A stretch of DNA of 64,000 bases from Pseudaquabacterium terrae (GTDB lineage: Bacteria; Pseudomonadota; Gammaproteobacteria; Burkholderiales; Burkholderiaceae_C). How positions within the stretch are numbered: the first letter of the stretch is position 1; each line of letters begins with the position of its first letter. A program made the position numbers and the translations under genes. The DNA is taken from assembly GCF_013266755.1 (NCBI RefSeq), contig NZ_JABRWJ010000007.1, positions 62,001 through 126,000 of the forward strand, in the 5' to 3' direction. The notes below the pieces were generated by a model. The model ran no database searches. It saw nothing but the letters and a program-made list of their open reading frames with translations, and was not told the DNA's origin. Below, one piece after another: positions 52,967 through 62,216 of this stretch.

Positions 52967-54271
52967 ATGAATTTCCTCAGCGCTGATCGTGAACTGACGC
53001 GCCACTCGTACTACGCCGCCACGGCCGTACGGGATGCCCGGTATTCAGCGCTCGAAGGAGAGGCGAGCTGCGACGTCGCGATCGTCGGTGGCGGGCTCGC
53101 CGGGCTGTCGGCGGCGATGGAGTTGGCCGAGCGCGGTTTCTCGGTGCGCGTGCTGGAAGCGCGCGAAGTCGGCTTCGGCGCCAGCGGCCGCAACGGCGGC
53201 CAGGCGATCCACGGCCTGGCCTGCGACATCGAGGTCATCGAGCAGCAGCTCGGTGTGGCGGAGGCGCAGCGCGTGTTCCGCATGTCGATCGAGGCGCTGG
53301 AGCTGATCCGCGCGCGCTGCACGCGCTTCGGCATCGATGCCGATTGGCGCGACGGCTTCCTCGGCGTCGCCACCTCGCCGCGCAAGGCGCGCGAGCTGCT
53401 GGCCGGTGCCGAGCAGCTGGCGACGAATTACGACTATCCGATGCATGCGATCCCGCGCGCCGAGCTGCCGCGCTGGATCGAGAGCCCGCGTTATGTCGCC
53501 GGCGTGCACGACCCGAAGTCCGGCCACTTGCACCCGCTGAAGTACACGCTCGGCCTGGCGCGCGCGGCAGCCGGCCTCGGCGCGACGATCCACGAGCTGA
53601 CGCCGGTCACCGCGCTCGACACCCGCGGCGCGCGGCCGGTGCTGCACACCGAGCGCGGCCGCGTGACGGCCCGCCAGGTGCTGCTGGCCGGCAACGTCTA
53701 CCTGCAGGGCATCGCGCCGCAGATCGAGTCGCGCATCATGCCGGTCGGCACCTACATCATTGCCACGGCGCCGGTCGGCGAAACGCTGGCGCGGCGCCTG
53801 ATCCCCACGCTGTCGGCGGTCTGCGACAACGACTTCATCCTCGACTACTACCGCTTCGCGGCCGATACCAGCATGCTGTTCGGCGGCCGGGTCAGCTACA
53901 GCACGACGACGCCGATGAACCTGGCCGAAAGCATGCGAAAGCGCATGGTCGCCGCGCTGCCGGCGCTGGCCGAAGCGAAGGTCACGCATGCCTGGGGTGG
54001 CTTCGTCGACATCTCGATGAACCGCGCGCCGGACTTCGGCCGGCTGCCCTCCTGCCCCGACGTCTACTACCTGCAGGGCTTCTCGGGGCACGGCCTGGCG
54101 CTGACCGGGATGGCGGGCAAGCTGGTCGCCGAAGCCATCAGCGGCGACGCCGGCCGCTTCGACACCTTTGCCCGCATTCGCCATCGTCCTTTCCCCGGCG
54201 GCAAGTTGCTGCGCACGCCCGCGCTGGTGCTGGGCATGGCGTGGTACCGACTCCGAGACGCGCTCGCATGA
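52967..54271 (+). CDS. puuB: FAD-dependent gamma-glutamylputrescine oxidase-like oxidoreductase
   Basis: This 434-residue DAO-family flavoprotein has a Rossmann FAD site CDVAIVGGGLAGLSAAMELAERGFSV, followed by the ATG motif region FGASGRNGGQAIHGL typical of PuuB. Further landmarks are GRVSYSTTTPMNLAESMRKRM and the C-terminal YLQGFSGHGLALTGMAGKLVAEAI. It would oxidise gamma-glutamylputrescine to the aldehyde with release of ammonia and peroxide. Its stop overlaps the puuD start by four bases. Confidence 0.9.
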   Translation: MNFLSADRELTRHSYYAATAVRDARYSALEGEASCDVAIVGGGLAGLSAAMELAERGFSVRVLEAREVGFGASGRNGGQAIHGLACDIEVIEQQLGVAEAQRVFRMSIEALELIRARCTRFGIDADWRDGFLGVATSPRKARELLAGAEQLATNYDYPMHAIPRAELPRWIESPRYVAGVHDPKSGHLHPLKYTLGLARAAAGLGATIHELTPVTALDTRGARPVLHTERGRVTARQVLLAGNVYLQGIAPQIESRIMPVGTYIIATAPVGETLARRLIPTLSAVCDNDFILDYYRFAADTSMLFGGRVSYSTTTPMNLAESMRKRMVAALPALAEAKVTHAWGGFVDISMNRAPDFGRLPSCPDVYYLQGFSGHGLALTGMAGKLVAEAISGDAGRFDTFARIRHRPFPGGKLLRTPALVLGMAWYRLRDALA

Positions 54272-55050
54272 ACTTCACTCCCAAACCCATGGTGCGCAAA
54301 CCGGTCGTCCTCGTGCCGGCCTGCAACAAGCCGCTCGGCGAACATCCGTTCCACGTCGCCGGCAAGAAGTACGTCGACGCCGTGCGGCTGGCCGGCGCGC
54401 AACCGCTGATCGTGCCGACGGCGTTGCCCGAGGAGCTCGATGCGCTGCTCGACCTGGCCGACGGCGTGCTGCTGACCGGCTCGGCGTCGAACGTGCATCC
54501 GAGCCATTTCGACGAGGCGGTGCACGACCCTGCCCTGCCGCTGGATCCGGACCGGGATGCCTGGACACTGCCGCTGATCCCGAAGGTGCTGGCGCGCGGC
54601 ATGCCGCTGTTCGCGATCTGCCGCGGCACGCAGGAGGCCAACGTCGCGCTCGGCGGCAGCCTGCACCAGGCCGTGCAGGAGGTCGACCCGTACGACGACC
54701 ATCGCGCGCCGAGCGGCGAGCCGGCCGCCGTGCAGTACGGCCCGGCGCACGATGTCGAAGTCGTGCCCGGCGGCCTGCTGGCCGAGGTGCTCGACAGCAA
54801 GCGCTTCGCGGTCAATTCGGTGCACGGCCAGGCGGTGAACAAGCTCGCGCCGGGCCTGCGCGTGGAAGCCCGCGCGCCCGACGGCCTGGTCGAAGCCTTC
54901 TCCGTTGCCGAGGCCAAGGGCTTCAATCTCTGCGTGCAATGGCATCCCGAGTGGCAGGCCTCGAGCAACCCGATCTCGATGCAGCTGCTGCAGGCCTTCG
55001 GCCAGGCCTGTCGCGCATATCGCGACCGGCATCGCACGGCGATTCCCTAG
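54268..55050 (+). CDS. puuD: Gamma-glutamyl-gamma-aminobutyrate hydrolase
   Basis: This 260-residue class I amidotransferase-like hydrolase releases 4-aminobutyrate from its gamma-glutamyl conjugate. The nucleophile is Cys118 in PLFAICRGTQEANVALGGSL; the His and Glu of the triad are in NLCVQWHPEW. GVLLTGSASNVHPSHF is the peptidase C26 signature. The ATG at 54268 overlaps the puuB stop (ATGA). Confidence 0.93.
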   Translation: MNFTPKPMVRKPVVLVPACNKPLGEHPFHVAGKKYVDAVRLAGAQPLIVPTALPEELDALLDLADGVLLTGSASNVHPSHFDEAVHDPALPLDPDRDAWTLPLIPKVLARGMPLFAICRGTQEANVALGGSLHQAVQEVDPYDDHRAPSGEPAAVQYGPAHDVEVVPGGLLAEVLDSKRFAVNSVHGQAVNKLAPGLRVEARAPDGLVEAFSVAEAKGFNLCVQWHPEWQASSNPISMQLLQAFGQACRAYRDRHRTAIP

Positions 55051-55135
55051 CGCCGATCTGTTGCTTCAGAGCGCGGCCTGCCGGATCCACGCATCACAGC
55101 CGCAACCCCTTCCGAATCGAACAACAGGTGTTCCC

Positions 55136-56503
55136 ATGGTGAACCGAGACAACTTCAATTTCAGCGAGCTCGAACAGTGGCTCAACGAGCGCCGCGTGAC
55201 CGAGATCGAGTGCCTGGTGCCCGACCTGACCGGCGTGGCCCGCGGCAAGATCCTGCCGCGCGAGAAATTCACCGAAGACCGCGGCATGCGGCTGCCCGAA
55301 GCGGTGGTCGCGATGGGCGTGACCGGCGAGTTCCCCGAAGAGGGCCCGTACTACGACGTCATCAGCCCGAACGACATGGACATGCACCTGCGCCCCGACC
55401 CGGCGACGGTGCGCATCGTGCCGTGGGCCGTCGACCCCACCGCACAGGTGATCCACGACTGCTACGACAAGGACGGCAAGCTGGTGCCCTTCGCGCCGCG
55501 CTCGGTGCTGCGCCGGGTCTGCGAGCTGTATGCGGCCGAGGGCTGGAAGCCGGTGGTGGCGCCCGAGCTCGAGTTCTACCTGGTCGCGCGCAATACCGAT
55601 CCCGACATGCCGCTGAAGCCGCCGATCGGCCGCAGCGGCCGCGCCGAGACCTCGCGCCAGGCCTATTCGATCGACGCCGTCAACGAGTTCGACCCGCTGT
55701 TCGAGGACGTTTACGACTACTGCGAAAAGATGGGCCTGAACGTCGACACGCTGATCCACGAGGTCGGCGCCGGGCAGATGGAGATCAACTTCTTCCACGA
55801 CCATCCGCTGGGCCTGGCCGACGAGGTGTTCCTGTTCAAGCGCACGGTGCGCGAGGCCGCGTTGCGGCACGACATGTTCGCGACCTTCATGGCCAAGCCG
55901 ATCGCCGGCGAGCCGGGCAGCGCGATGCACGTGCACCAGAGCGTCATCAACGAGGCCACCGGCCGCAACCTGTTCAGCAATCCCGACGGCACGCCGAGCA
56001 AGGAATTCTTCTGGTTCATCGGCGGGCTGCAGAAGTACATCCCCGCGGCGATGGCGCTGTTCGCGCCCTACGTCAACAGCTACCGCCGGCTGGCACGCTT
56101 CACCGCGGCGCCGATCAACATCCAGTGGGGCACCGACAACCGCACCGTCGGCATCCGCTCGCCGCTGGCCAGCGCGCAGGCGCGGCGCATCGAGAACCGG
56201 GTGATCGGCGCCGATGCGAACCCCTACGTCGCGCTGGCCGCGACGATGGCCTGCGGCTACATCGGCATCAAGAAGCAGATCGAGCCGTCACCCGAGTGCA
56301 AGGGCGACGCCTACCTCGGCGACTACCAGCTGCCGCGCAGCCTCGGCGAAGCGCTGACGCTGCTGCGCGAGGACAAGGACCTGCAGGAGGTGCTGGGCTC
56401 GGCCTTCGTCACCGTCTATACCGAGGTCAAGGAGATCGAGTACGCGGAGTTCATGAAGGTCATTTCTCCGTGGGAACGCGAGCACCTGCTGCTGCACGTC
56501 TGA
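55136..56503 (+). CDS. puuA: Gamma-glutamylputrescine synthetase (glutamine synthetase family)
   Basis: This 455-residue ligase attaches glutamate to putrescine using ATP. It belongs to the glutamine synthetase fold but starts MVNRDNFNFSELEQWLNE with TEIECLVPDLTGVARGKILP, typical of PuuA rather than GlnA. The catalytic segments VVAPELEFYLV, EVGAGQMEINFFHDHPL, MHVHQSV and FTAAPINIQWGTDNRTVGIR are present. It lies 85 bases after puuD and 19 bases before the next aminotransferase gene. Confidence 0.94.
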   Translation: MVNRDNFNFSELEQWLNERRVTEIECLVPDLTGVARGKILPREKFTEDRGMRLPEAVVAMGVTGEFPEEGPYYDVISPNDMDMHLRPDPATVRIVPWAVDPTAQVIHDCYDKDGKLVPFAPRSVLRRVCELYAAEGWKPVVAPELEFYLVARNTDPDMPLKPPIGRSGRAETSRQAYSIDAVNEFDPLFEDVYDYCEKMGLNVDTLIHEVGAGQMEINFFHDHPLGLADEVFLFKRTVREAALRHDMFATFMAKPIAGEPGSAMHVHQSVINEATGRNLFSNPDGTPSKEFFWFIGGLQKYIPAAMALFAPYVNSYRRLARFTAAPINIQWGTDNRTVGIRSPLASAQARRIENRVIGADANPYVALAATMACGYIGIKKQIEPSPECKGDAYLGDYQLPRSLGEALTLLREDKDLQEVLGSAFVTVYTEVKEIEYAEFMKVISPWEREHLLLHV

Positions 56504-56522
56504 CACGCGAGGAACCGTCATC

Positions 56523-57992
56523 ATGAACACCGAACTCCGCAGCAAAACCCGCACCACGGCGGACTGGCAGGCCGCCGACGCGGCCCACTTCCTGCACCCC
56601 TTCACCGACTTCCAGTCGCTCGCGAAGAAGGGCTCGCGCATCATCACGAAGGCCGAGAACATCTACCTGACCGACAGCGACGGCCAGCGCATCCTCGATG
56701 CGATGTCGGGGCTGTGGTGCGTCAACGTCGGCTACGGCCAGCAGGCGCTGATCGACGCGGCGACGCGGCAGCTGAAGGAGCTGCCCTTCTACAACGCCTT
56801 CTTCCAGACCGCGACGCCGCCGGCGATCGAGCTGGCCGAGCTGCTGGCCGAGGTGACACCGCCGCAGTTCAAGCACGTCTTCTTCACCGGCTCGGGCTCC
56901 GAGGGCAACGACACGATCGTGCGCATGGTGCGCCGCTACTGGGACATCCAGGGCCAACCCGGGCGCTCGGTCATCATCAGCCGGCGCAACGGTTATCACG
57001 GCTCGACGATGGCCGGCGCCTCGCTCGGCGGCATGAGCGCGATGCATGCGCAAGGTGGGCTGCCGATTCCCGGCATCGAGCACATCGATCAACCGTACTG
57101 GGTCGAGCATGGGCAGCACCGCCCGGCGCCGAGCCGCCTCAAGGCGGGCGACCCCCCTCGGGGGGCGGGCGACGAAGGAGACCTGGGGGCCGGCATCTCT
57201 CGCGAGCAGTTCGGCCTGGTCGCCGCGCGATGGCTCGAAGAGAAGATCCTTGCGGTCGGCGTCGAGCGCGTCGCCGCCTTCATCGGCGAGCCGATCCAGG
57301 GCGCCGGCGGCGTGATCATTCCGCCTGCGACCTACTGGCCCGAGATCCAGCGCATCTGCGACAAGTACGGCATCCTGCTGGTCAGCGACGAGGTCATCAC
57401 CGGCTTCGGCCGCACCGGCCGCTGGTTCGGCTGCGAGACCTTCGGGGCTCGGCCCGACCTGATGACCTTCGCCAAGGGCGTCACGAGCGGCTACATCCCC
57501 TTGGGTGGCGTGATGGTCGGCGAGCGTGTCGCCGAAGCGCTGATCGAGCGCGGCGGCGAGTTCGAGCACGGCTACACCTACTCCGGCCACCCGGTGGCCT
57601 GCGCGGTGGCGCTGGCGAACATCAAGCTGATCCGCGAGCTCGGCCTGGTCGAGCGCGTGCACGACGATGTTGGCCCGTACCTTGCTGAAGGCTTCGAGTC
57701 GCTGAAGGCACATCCGCTGGTCGGCGATGCCGAAAGCTGCGGGCTGATGGGCGCGGTGCTGCTGGTCAAGGACAAGGACGGGCTGAAGCCCTTCGACGAG
57801 AGCGTCGGCATCGGCATGGTCTGCCGCGGCCACTGCTTCCGCGAGGGGCTGATCATGCGGGCGGTCGGCAACCGGATGATCATCGCGCCGCCGCTGGTGA
57901 TCACCCGTGCGCAGATCGACGAGATGATGGCGCTGATCCGCCGCTGCCTCGACCTGACGCTCGCCGACGCGCGCCGCGAAGGCTGGTTGTGA
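56523..57992 (+). CDS. Class III omega-aminotransferase with captured repeat insertion
   Basis: This 489-residue class III PLP aminotransferase is of the putrescine/omega-amino acid:pyruvate type (HFLHPFTDFQSLAKKGSRII; HVFFTGSGSEGNDTIVRMVRRYW; LLVSDEVITGFGRTGRWFGCE; PLP Lys318 in TFAKGVTSG). Close relatives are typically about 25 residues shorter. The excess lies between HIDQPYW and EQFGLVAARWLEEKI at about residues 194-227, which is Pro/Gly/Arg/Asp-rich and encoded by a palindromic GC repeat. The frame stays open, so the enzyme may tolerate the surface loop. It would act on putrescine or 4-aminobutyrate. Confidence 0.92.
   Translation: MNTELRSKTRTTADWQAADAAHFLHPFTDFQSLAKKGSRIITKAENIYLTDSDGQRILDAMSGLWCVNVGYGQQALIDAATRQLKELPFYNAFFQTATPPAIELAELLAEVTPPQFKHVFFTGSGSEGNDTIVRMVRRYWDIQGQPGRSVIISRRNGYHGSTMAGASLGGMSAMHAQGGLPIPGIEHIDQPYWVEHGQHRPAPSRLKAGDPPRGAGDEGDLGAGISREQFGLVAARWLEEKILAVGVERVAAFIGEPIQGAGGVIIPPATYWPEIQRICDKYGILLVSDEVITGFGRTGRWFGCETFGARPDLMTFAKGVTSGYIPLGGVMVGERVAEALIERGGEFEHGYTYSGHPVACAVALANIKLIRELGLVERVHDDVGPYLAEGFESLKAHPLVGDAESCGLMGAVLLVKDKDGLKPFDESVGIGMVCRGHCFREGLIMRAVGNRMIIAPPLVITRAQIDEMMALIRRCLDLTLADARREGWL
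57120..57190. repeat. REP-like palindromic element inserted in frame in the aminotransferase gene
   Basis: Two hairpins lie side by side inside the coding sequence: CCGCCT-CA-AGGCGG (57134-57147) and CCCCCC-TC-GGGGGG (57152-57165). The flanking sequence is also G/C-rich and unlike the surrounding codons. The paired-hairpin layout resembles extragenic palindromes common between genes in Burkholderiales. Exact borders need comparison with a relative lacking the insert. Confidence 0.7.
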
Positions 57993-57999
57993 TTTCCCC

Positions 58000-58019
58000 G
58001 ATGGGCCTAGTGGCCCATC
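58000..58019. promoter_or_regulatory. Perfect inverted repeat between aminotransferase and potF genes
   Basis: GATGGGCC-TAGT-GGCCCATC has 8-base perfect arms and starts eight bases after the aminotransferase stop. It is followed by TTAGACTG rather than a T-run, so an operator for the polyamine uptake genes is as likely as a terminator. The potF start is 73 bases downstream. Confidence 0.5.
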
Positions 58020-58091
58020 TGCTTAGACTGCCTGATGTCGCCAATGAGCGCTGAAGCCTGTCCGATCGAAAACACACTGGAGGTTGATTTC

Positions 58092-59210
58092 ATGAAGTTG
58101 CCGTCGTCGTCCCGCCGATTGATCACTGGGCTGGCCCTGGCCGCTGCGCTGGGCAGCAGCGCGGTGCGGGCCCAGGAGGAGGACAAGGTCCTCAACGTTT
58201 ACAACTGGTCCGACTACATCGGCGAGGAGACGATCCGCGGTTTCGAGAAGGAAACCGGCATCAAGGTCCGCTACGACAACTTCGACAACAACGAGATCGT
58301 GCACGCCAAGCTGGTCGCGGGCAAGAGCGGCTACGACATCGTCGTGCCCTCGTCGAACTGGGCCAAGCTGCAGATCGACGGCGGCCTGCTCGCGAAGATC
58401 GACAAGAGCAAGATCCCGAACTACAAGAACCTCGATCCGGCCGTGCAGGCGCAGCTGGCGCGGCTCGACCCCGGCAACGAGCACATGGTCAACTGGCTGT
58501 GGGGCTTCACCACCGTCGGCATCAATGTCGAGAAGGTCAAGGCCGCGCTCGGCTCGACGCCGATGCCGGCCAATGCCTGGGACCTGGTGTTCAAGCCCGA
58601 GTACATCTCGAAGCTCAAATCCTGCGGCGTCTCGTTCCTCGACTCGGCCTCCGAAGTGATTCCGGCGGCGCTGCACTACCTCGGCAAGCCGCCCTTCAGC
58701 AAGGTGCCGAGCGACTACACCGCCGCCGCGCAGCTGCTGAAGTCGGTGCGCCCGCACGTCACGCTGTTCAGCTCGTCGGGCTACATCAACGACATGGCGA
58801 ACGGCTCGATCTGCGTGGCGCTCGGCTGGTCCGGCGACATCAACATCGCGCGCCAGCGGGCGATCGACGGCAAGACCGGCCAGACCGTGCAGGCGCTGCT
58901 GCCGAGCAACGGCGGCCTGCTCTTCTTCGACGTGATGGTGATTCCCGTCGACGCCGCGCACCCGAACAACGCGCACAAGTTCATCAACTACATCCTGCGC
59001 GGCGACGTGCACGCGAGCCTGACCAACAAGGTCTTCTACGCGAACCCGAACCTGGACTCGAAGAAGCACATCAAGCCCGAGGTGGCCAGCAACCCGACCG
59101 TCTTCCTGCCCGACGCCGAGCTGAGGAAGATGATCCCGCCGGACGCGCTGAACAACGACCTGCGCCGGCTGATGACGCGCACCTACACCAGCTTCAAGAC
59201 CGGGCTGTAA
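58092..59210 (+). CDS. potF: Polyamine (putrescine) ABC transporter substrate-binding protein
   Basis: This 372-residue periplasmic receptor starts at ATG 58092 with a GGAGG ribosome site; an in-frame ATG at 58035 would bury the signal peptide. The signal (LITGLALAAALGSSAVRAQ) is followed by VLNVYNWSDYIGEETIRGFEKETGIKVRYD, the PotD/PotF signature, then LVAGKSGYDIVVPSS and PNNAHKFINYILRG. It would bind putrescine or a related polyamine for import by the following three proteins. Confidence 0.93.
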   Translation: MKLPSSSRRLITGLALAAALGSSAVRAQEEDKVLNVYNWSDYIGEETIRGFEKETGIKVRYDNFDNNEIVHAKLVAGKSGYDIVVPSSNWAKLQIDGGLLAKIDKSKIPNYKNLDPAVQAQLARLDPGNEHMVNWLWGFTTVGINVEKVKAALGSTPMPANAWDLVFKPEYISKLKSCGVSFLDSASEVIPAALHYLGKPPFSKVPSDYTAAAQLLKSVRPHVTLFSSSGYINDMANGSICVALGWSGDINIARQRAIDGKTGQTVQALLPSNGGLLFFDVMVIPVDAAHPNNAHKFINYILRGDVHASLTNKVFYANPNLDSKKHIKPEVASNPTVFLPDAELRKMIPPDALNNDLRRLMTRTYTSFKTGL

Positions 59211-59282
59211 GCGCACCGCTTCGGACCGATAGCACCCGAAAGGGGCGGCCGCGACAGGCCCGCCCCGCGAGGAGGAGTGTTC

Positions 59283-60398
59283 ATGCCCGCGAACGGGAAT
59301 GCCGGCGGCAGCCCGGAGACCGCCTTCCTGCGGATCCAGGACGTCGTCAAGGACTTCGGCGGCCACACGGCGGTCGATCATGTCAGCGTCGACATCGCCC
59401 GCGGCGAGATCTTCGCGCTGCTCGGCTCGTCGGGCTGCGGCAAGACGACGCTGCTGCGCATGCTGGCCGGCTTCGAGACGCCGACGTCCGGCCGCATCGT
59501 GCTGAACGGGCAGGACCTCGCCGGCCTGCTGCCCTGCGAGCGGCCGCTCAACATGATGTTCCAGTCCTACGCGCTGTTTCCGCACCTGACGGTGTGGGAC
59601 AACATCGCGTTCGGGCTGAAGCGCGACGGCCTGCCCAAGGCGCAGATCGCCGAGCGCGTCGAGGCGATGCTCAAGCTGGTGCAGCTCGGCAAGTACGCGA
59701 AGCGCAAGCCGCACCAGCTCTCCGGCGGCCAGCAGCAGCGCGTGGCGCTGGTGCGCAGCCTCGCCAAGCAGCCGCAGCTGCTGCTGCTGGACGAGCCGCT
59801 CGGCGCGCTGGACAAGAAGCTGCGCGAGGAAACGCAGATCGAGCTCGTCAACATCATCGAGCAGGTCGGCGTGACCTGCGTGATGGTCACGCACGACCAG
59901 GAAGAGGCGATGACGATGGCCTCGCGCATCGCGGTGATGAGCGAGGGGCGCTTCCTGCAGGTCGGCGCGCCGGCCGACATCTACGAGACGCCGTCGAGCC
60001 GCTTCGTCGCCGACTTCATCGGCAACGTCAACCTGATGCCGGGCACCGTCGAGGTCGACGAGCCCGACCACGTGGTGATTGCTGCAGCCGACTGCAAGCA
60101 CTACGTCGGCCACGGCATCACCGGCACGCTGGGCATGCCGGTGACCGTCGCGCTGCGGCCGGAAAAGATCCAGGTCTCGCGCGACAAGCCGGCCGATGAC
60201 TTCAACGCCGCGCCGGGCACGATCAAGGACCTGTCGTACTTCGGCAGCTTCACCGTCTACCACGTCGAGCTGGCCAGTGGCCAGCGGCTGAAGGTCTCTC
60301 AGGCCAACGTGGTGCGCCACCAGGACGACCAGCTGACCTGGGGCGATGCGGTGTGGGCGCACTGGTCGCCGATGGCGCACGTGGTGTTGACGCAATGA
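59283..60398 (+). CDS. potG: Polyamine ABC transporter ATP-binding protein
   Basis: This 371-residue ATPase has Walker A LLGSSGCGKTTLLRMLAGF, signature LSGGQQQRVALVRSLA, Walker B LLLLDEPLGALD and switch His VTHDQEEAM, plus a C-terminal TOBE domain (VALRPEKIQVSRD). The ATG at 59283 is six bases after GGAGGA; a GTG at 59277 lies inside that ribosome site. Its stop overlaps the potH start by four bases. Confidence 0.94.
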   Translation: MPANGNAGGSPETAFLRIQDVVKDFGGHTAVDHVSVDIARGEIFALLGSSGCGKTTLLRMLAGFETPTSGRIVLNGQDLAGLLPCERPLNMMFQSYALFPHLTVWDNIAFGLKRDGLPKAQIAERVEAMLKLVQLGKYAKRKPHQLSGGQQQRVALVRSLAKQPQLLLLDEPLGALDKKLREETQIELVNIIEQVGVTCVMVTHDQEEAMTMASRIAVMSEGRFLQVGAPADIYETPSSRFVADFIGNVNLMPGTVEVDEPDHVVIAAADCKHYVGHGITGTLGMPVTVALRPEKIQVSRDKPADDFNAAPGTIKDLSYFGSFTVYHVELASGQRLKVSQANVVRHQDDQLTWGDAVWAHWSPMAHVVLTQ

Positions 60399-61321
60399 GC
60401 GGCGCGGTGGCACGACGCTGGTTCCGCGGCCGCAACGCCGTCATTGGCCTGCCCTATGGCTGGCTGCTGCTGTTCTTCCTGCTGCCCTTCCTGATCCTCG
60501 TGAAGATCAGCGTCTCCGAGATGGAGACCGTCAACTTCAAGGACCTGATCACCTTCAAGGAAGGCCTGCTGCAGCTGACGGTCAAGCTGTCGAACTACGT
60601 CTTCATCACCGAGGACGCGCTGTACATCAAGACCTACATCGCAAGCCTGAAGTACGCGGCCGCGGCGACGGCGGTGTGCCTGGCCATCGGCTACCCGTTC
60701 GCGTACTTCATGGCGCGCGCCCGACCCACCGCCCAGCCGGCGCTGCTGATGCTGGTGATGCTGCCGTTCTGGACCTCGTTCCTGCTGCGCGTCTACGCCT
60801 GGAAAGGCCTGCTGTCGGAGAACGGCTGGGCGTTCGACTTCATCGTCGGCAGCGGGCTCGACCAGCTGCTTCACGCCGCCGACATGATCCCGGCGCCGGG
60901 CAAGCTGATGTACACGCCGTTCTCGCTGGTGCTGGGCATGGCCTACACCTACATGCCCTTCATGATCCTGCCGCTGTACGGCAACCTGGCGAAGCTGGAC
61001 CTGCGCCTGCTGGAAGCGGCGGCCGATCTGGGCGCGACGCCGTGGGTGGCCTTCTGGAAGGTCACCGTGCCGCTGTCGAAGGCCGGCATCATCGCCGGCT
61101 CGATGCTGGTGTTCATTCCCTGCATCGGCGAGCTGGTGATCCCCGAGCTGCTCGGCGGCCCCGAGACGCTGATGATCGGCCGCGTGCTGTGGGACGAGTT
61201 CTTCTCGAACAACGACTGGCCGATGGCGGCGAGCGTCGCGGTGGTGATGATCCTGTTGATCATCGTGCCGCTGGCGATCTTCAACAAATACCAGGCCGAA
61301 ATGCAGGAGGCACGTCGATGA
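60395..61321 (+). CDS. potH: Polyamine ABC transporter permease (PotH-type)
   Basis: This 308-residue permease has about six membrane segments (LPYGWLLLFFLLPFLILVKI; SLKYAAAATAVCLAIGYPFAYFMAR; PALLMLVMLPFWTSFLLRVYAW; LVLGMAYTYMPFMILPLYGNL) and the EAA coupling loop EAAADLGATPWVAFWKVTVPLSKAG. It starts at ATG 60395 overlapping potG and ends overlapping potI, so the transporter is translated as a coupled unit. Confidence 0.94.
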   Translation: MSGAVARRWFRGRNAVIGLPYGWLLLFFLLPFLILVKISVSEMETVNFKDLITFKEGLLQLTVKLSNYVFITEDALYIKTYIASLKYAAAATAVCLAIGYPFAYFMARARPTAQPALLMLVMLPFWTSFLLRVYAWKGLLSENGWAFDFIVGSGLDQLLHAADMIPAPGKLMYTPFSLVLGMAYTYMPFMILPLYGNLAKLDLRLLEAAADLGATPWVAFWKVTVPLSKAGIIAGSMLVFIPCIGELVIPELLGGPETLMIGRVLWDEFFSNNDWPMAASVAVVMILLIIVPLAIFNKYQAEMQEARR

Positions 61322-62175
61322 CCTCCGCGTCCTTCAACCGCTATTTCGCGAAGGGGTGGCTGATTTTCGGCTACGCCTTCCTGTACCTGCCGATCCTTGC
61401 GCTGGTGATCTACTCGTTCAACGATTCGCCGCTGCCGAACGTCTGGCGCGGCTTCACGTTGAAGTGGTACGCCGCGCTGGCGCAGGACACCGAGATCCTG
61501 TCCGGCCTGTGGCTGAGCCTGCGCATCGCCTTCTTCACCGCCTGCGGCGCGGTGGTGCTGGGCACGCTGGCGGCGTTCACGCTGGTCAAGTACCGGCGCT
61601 TTCGCGGTCGCACGGTGTTCTCGGGCATGGTCACGGCGCCGCTGGTGATGCCGGAGGTGGTGGTCGGGCTGTCGCTGCTGTTGATGCTGGTGTCGATCCA
61701 GCGCGCGACACAGTCGGCCTTCGGCTGGGGCTTCCCCGAGCGCGGCATGCTGACGATCTGGCTCGGCCACCTGCTGCTCGGCATGGCCTACGCCACGGTC
61801 GTCGTGCAGGCGCGGCTTCAGGACCTGAACCCGCAGCTCGAGGAAGCCGCGATGGACCTGGGCGCGCGGCCGCTGCAGGTCTTCGTGCTGGTGACGCTGC
61901 CGATGATCGCGCAGTCGCTGGCCTCGGCATGGCTCTTGACCTTCACGATCTCGCTCGACGATGTCGTGCTGTCGGCCTTCCTGTCCGGCCCCGGCTCGAC
62001 GACGATGCCGCTGGTGATCTTCTCGCGCGCGCGGCTCGGGCTGAACCCGAGCGTCAATGCGGTGGCGACGATCATCGTGGCGATCGTCGCCATCGGCGTG
62101 CTGATGGCCAGTTATGCGATCGCCCGCGCCGAGCGCCGGCGCCAGCAGGAGCTCGCTGCTGCGGCTCGCGGCTGA
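61318..62175 (+). CDS. potI: Polyamine ABC transporter permease (PotI-type)
   Basis: This is the second permease, 285 residues, with six predicted helices and the EAA loop EAAMDLGARPLQVFVLVTLPMIAQS. FLYLPILALVIYSFNDSPLPNVWRGFTLKWYAAL is the typical PotI N-terminus. It overlaps potH by four bases and lies 41 bases ahead of the outer-membrane protein gene. Confidence 0.94.
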   Translation: MTSASFNRYFAKGWLIFGYAFLYLPILALVIYSFNDSPLPNVWRGFTLKWYAALAQDTEILSGLWLSLRIAFFTACGAVVLGTLAAFTLVKYRRFRGRTVFSGMVTAPLVMPEVVVGLSLLLMLVSIQRATQSAFGWGFPERGMLTIWLGHLLLGMAYATVVVQARLQDLNPQLEEAAMDLGARPLQVFVLVTLPMIAQSLASAWLLTFTISLDDVVLSAFLSGPGSTTMPLVIFSRARLGLNPSVNAVATIIVAIVAIGVLMASYAIARAERRRQQELAAAARG

Positions 62176-62216
62176 CCCAACCCGAATACCAACGAACAAC
62201 CCCCAGAGGAGTCCCG

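Noticed and set aside
56523-57992. The aminotransferase as a frameshifted pseudogene
   Set aside because: The frame is open through the insertion and all catalytic segments on both sides are in frame, so a functional gene with an added loop is more likely.
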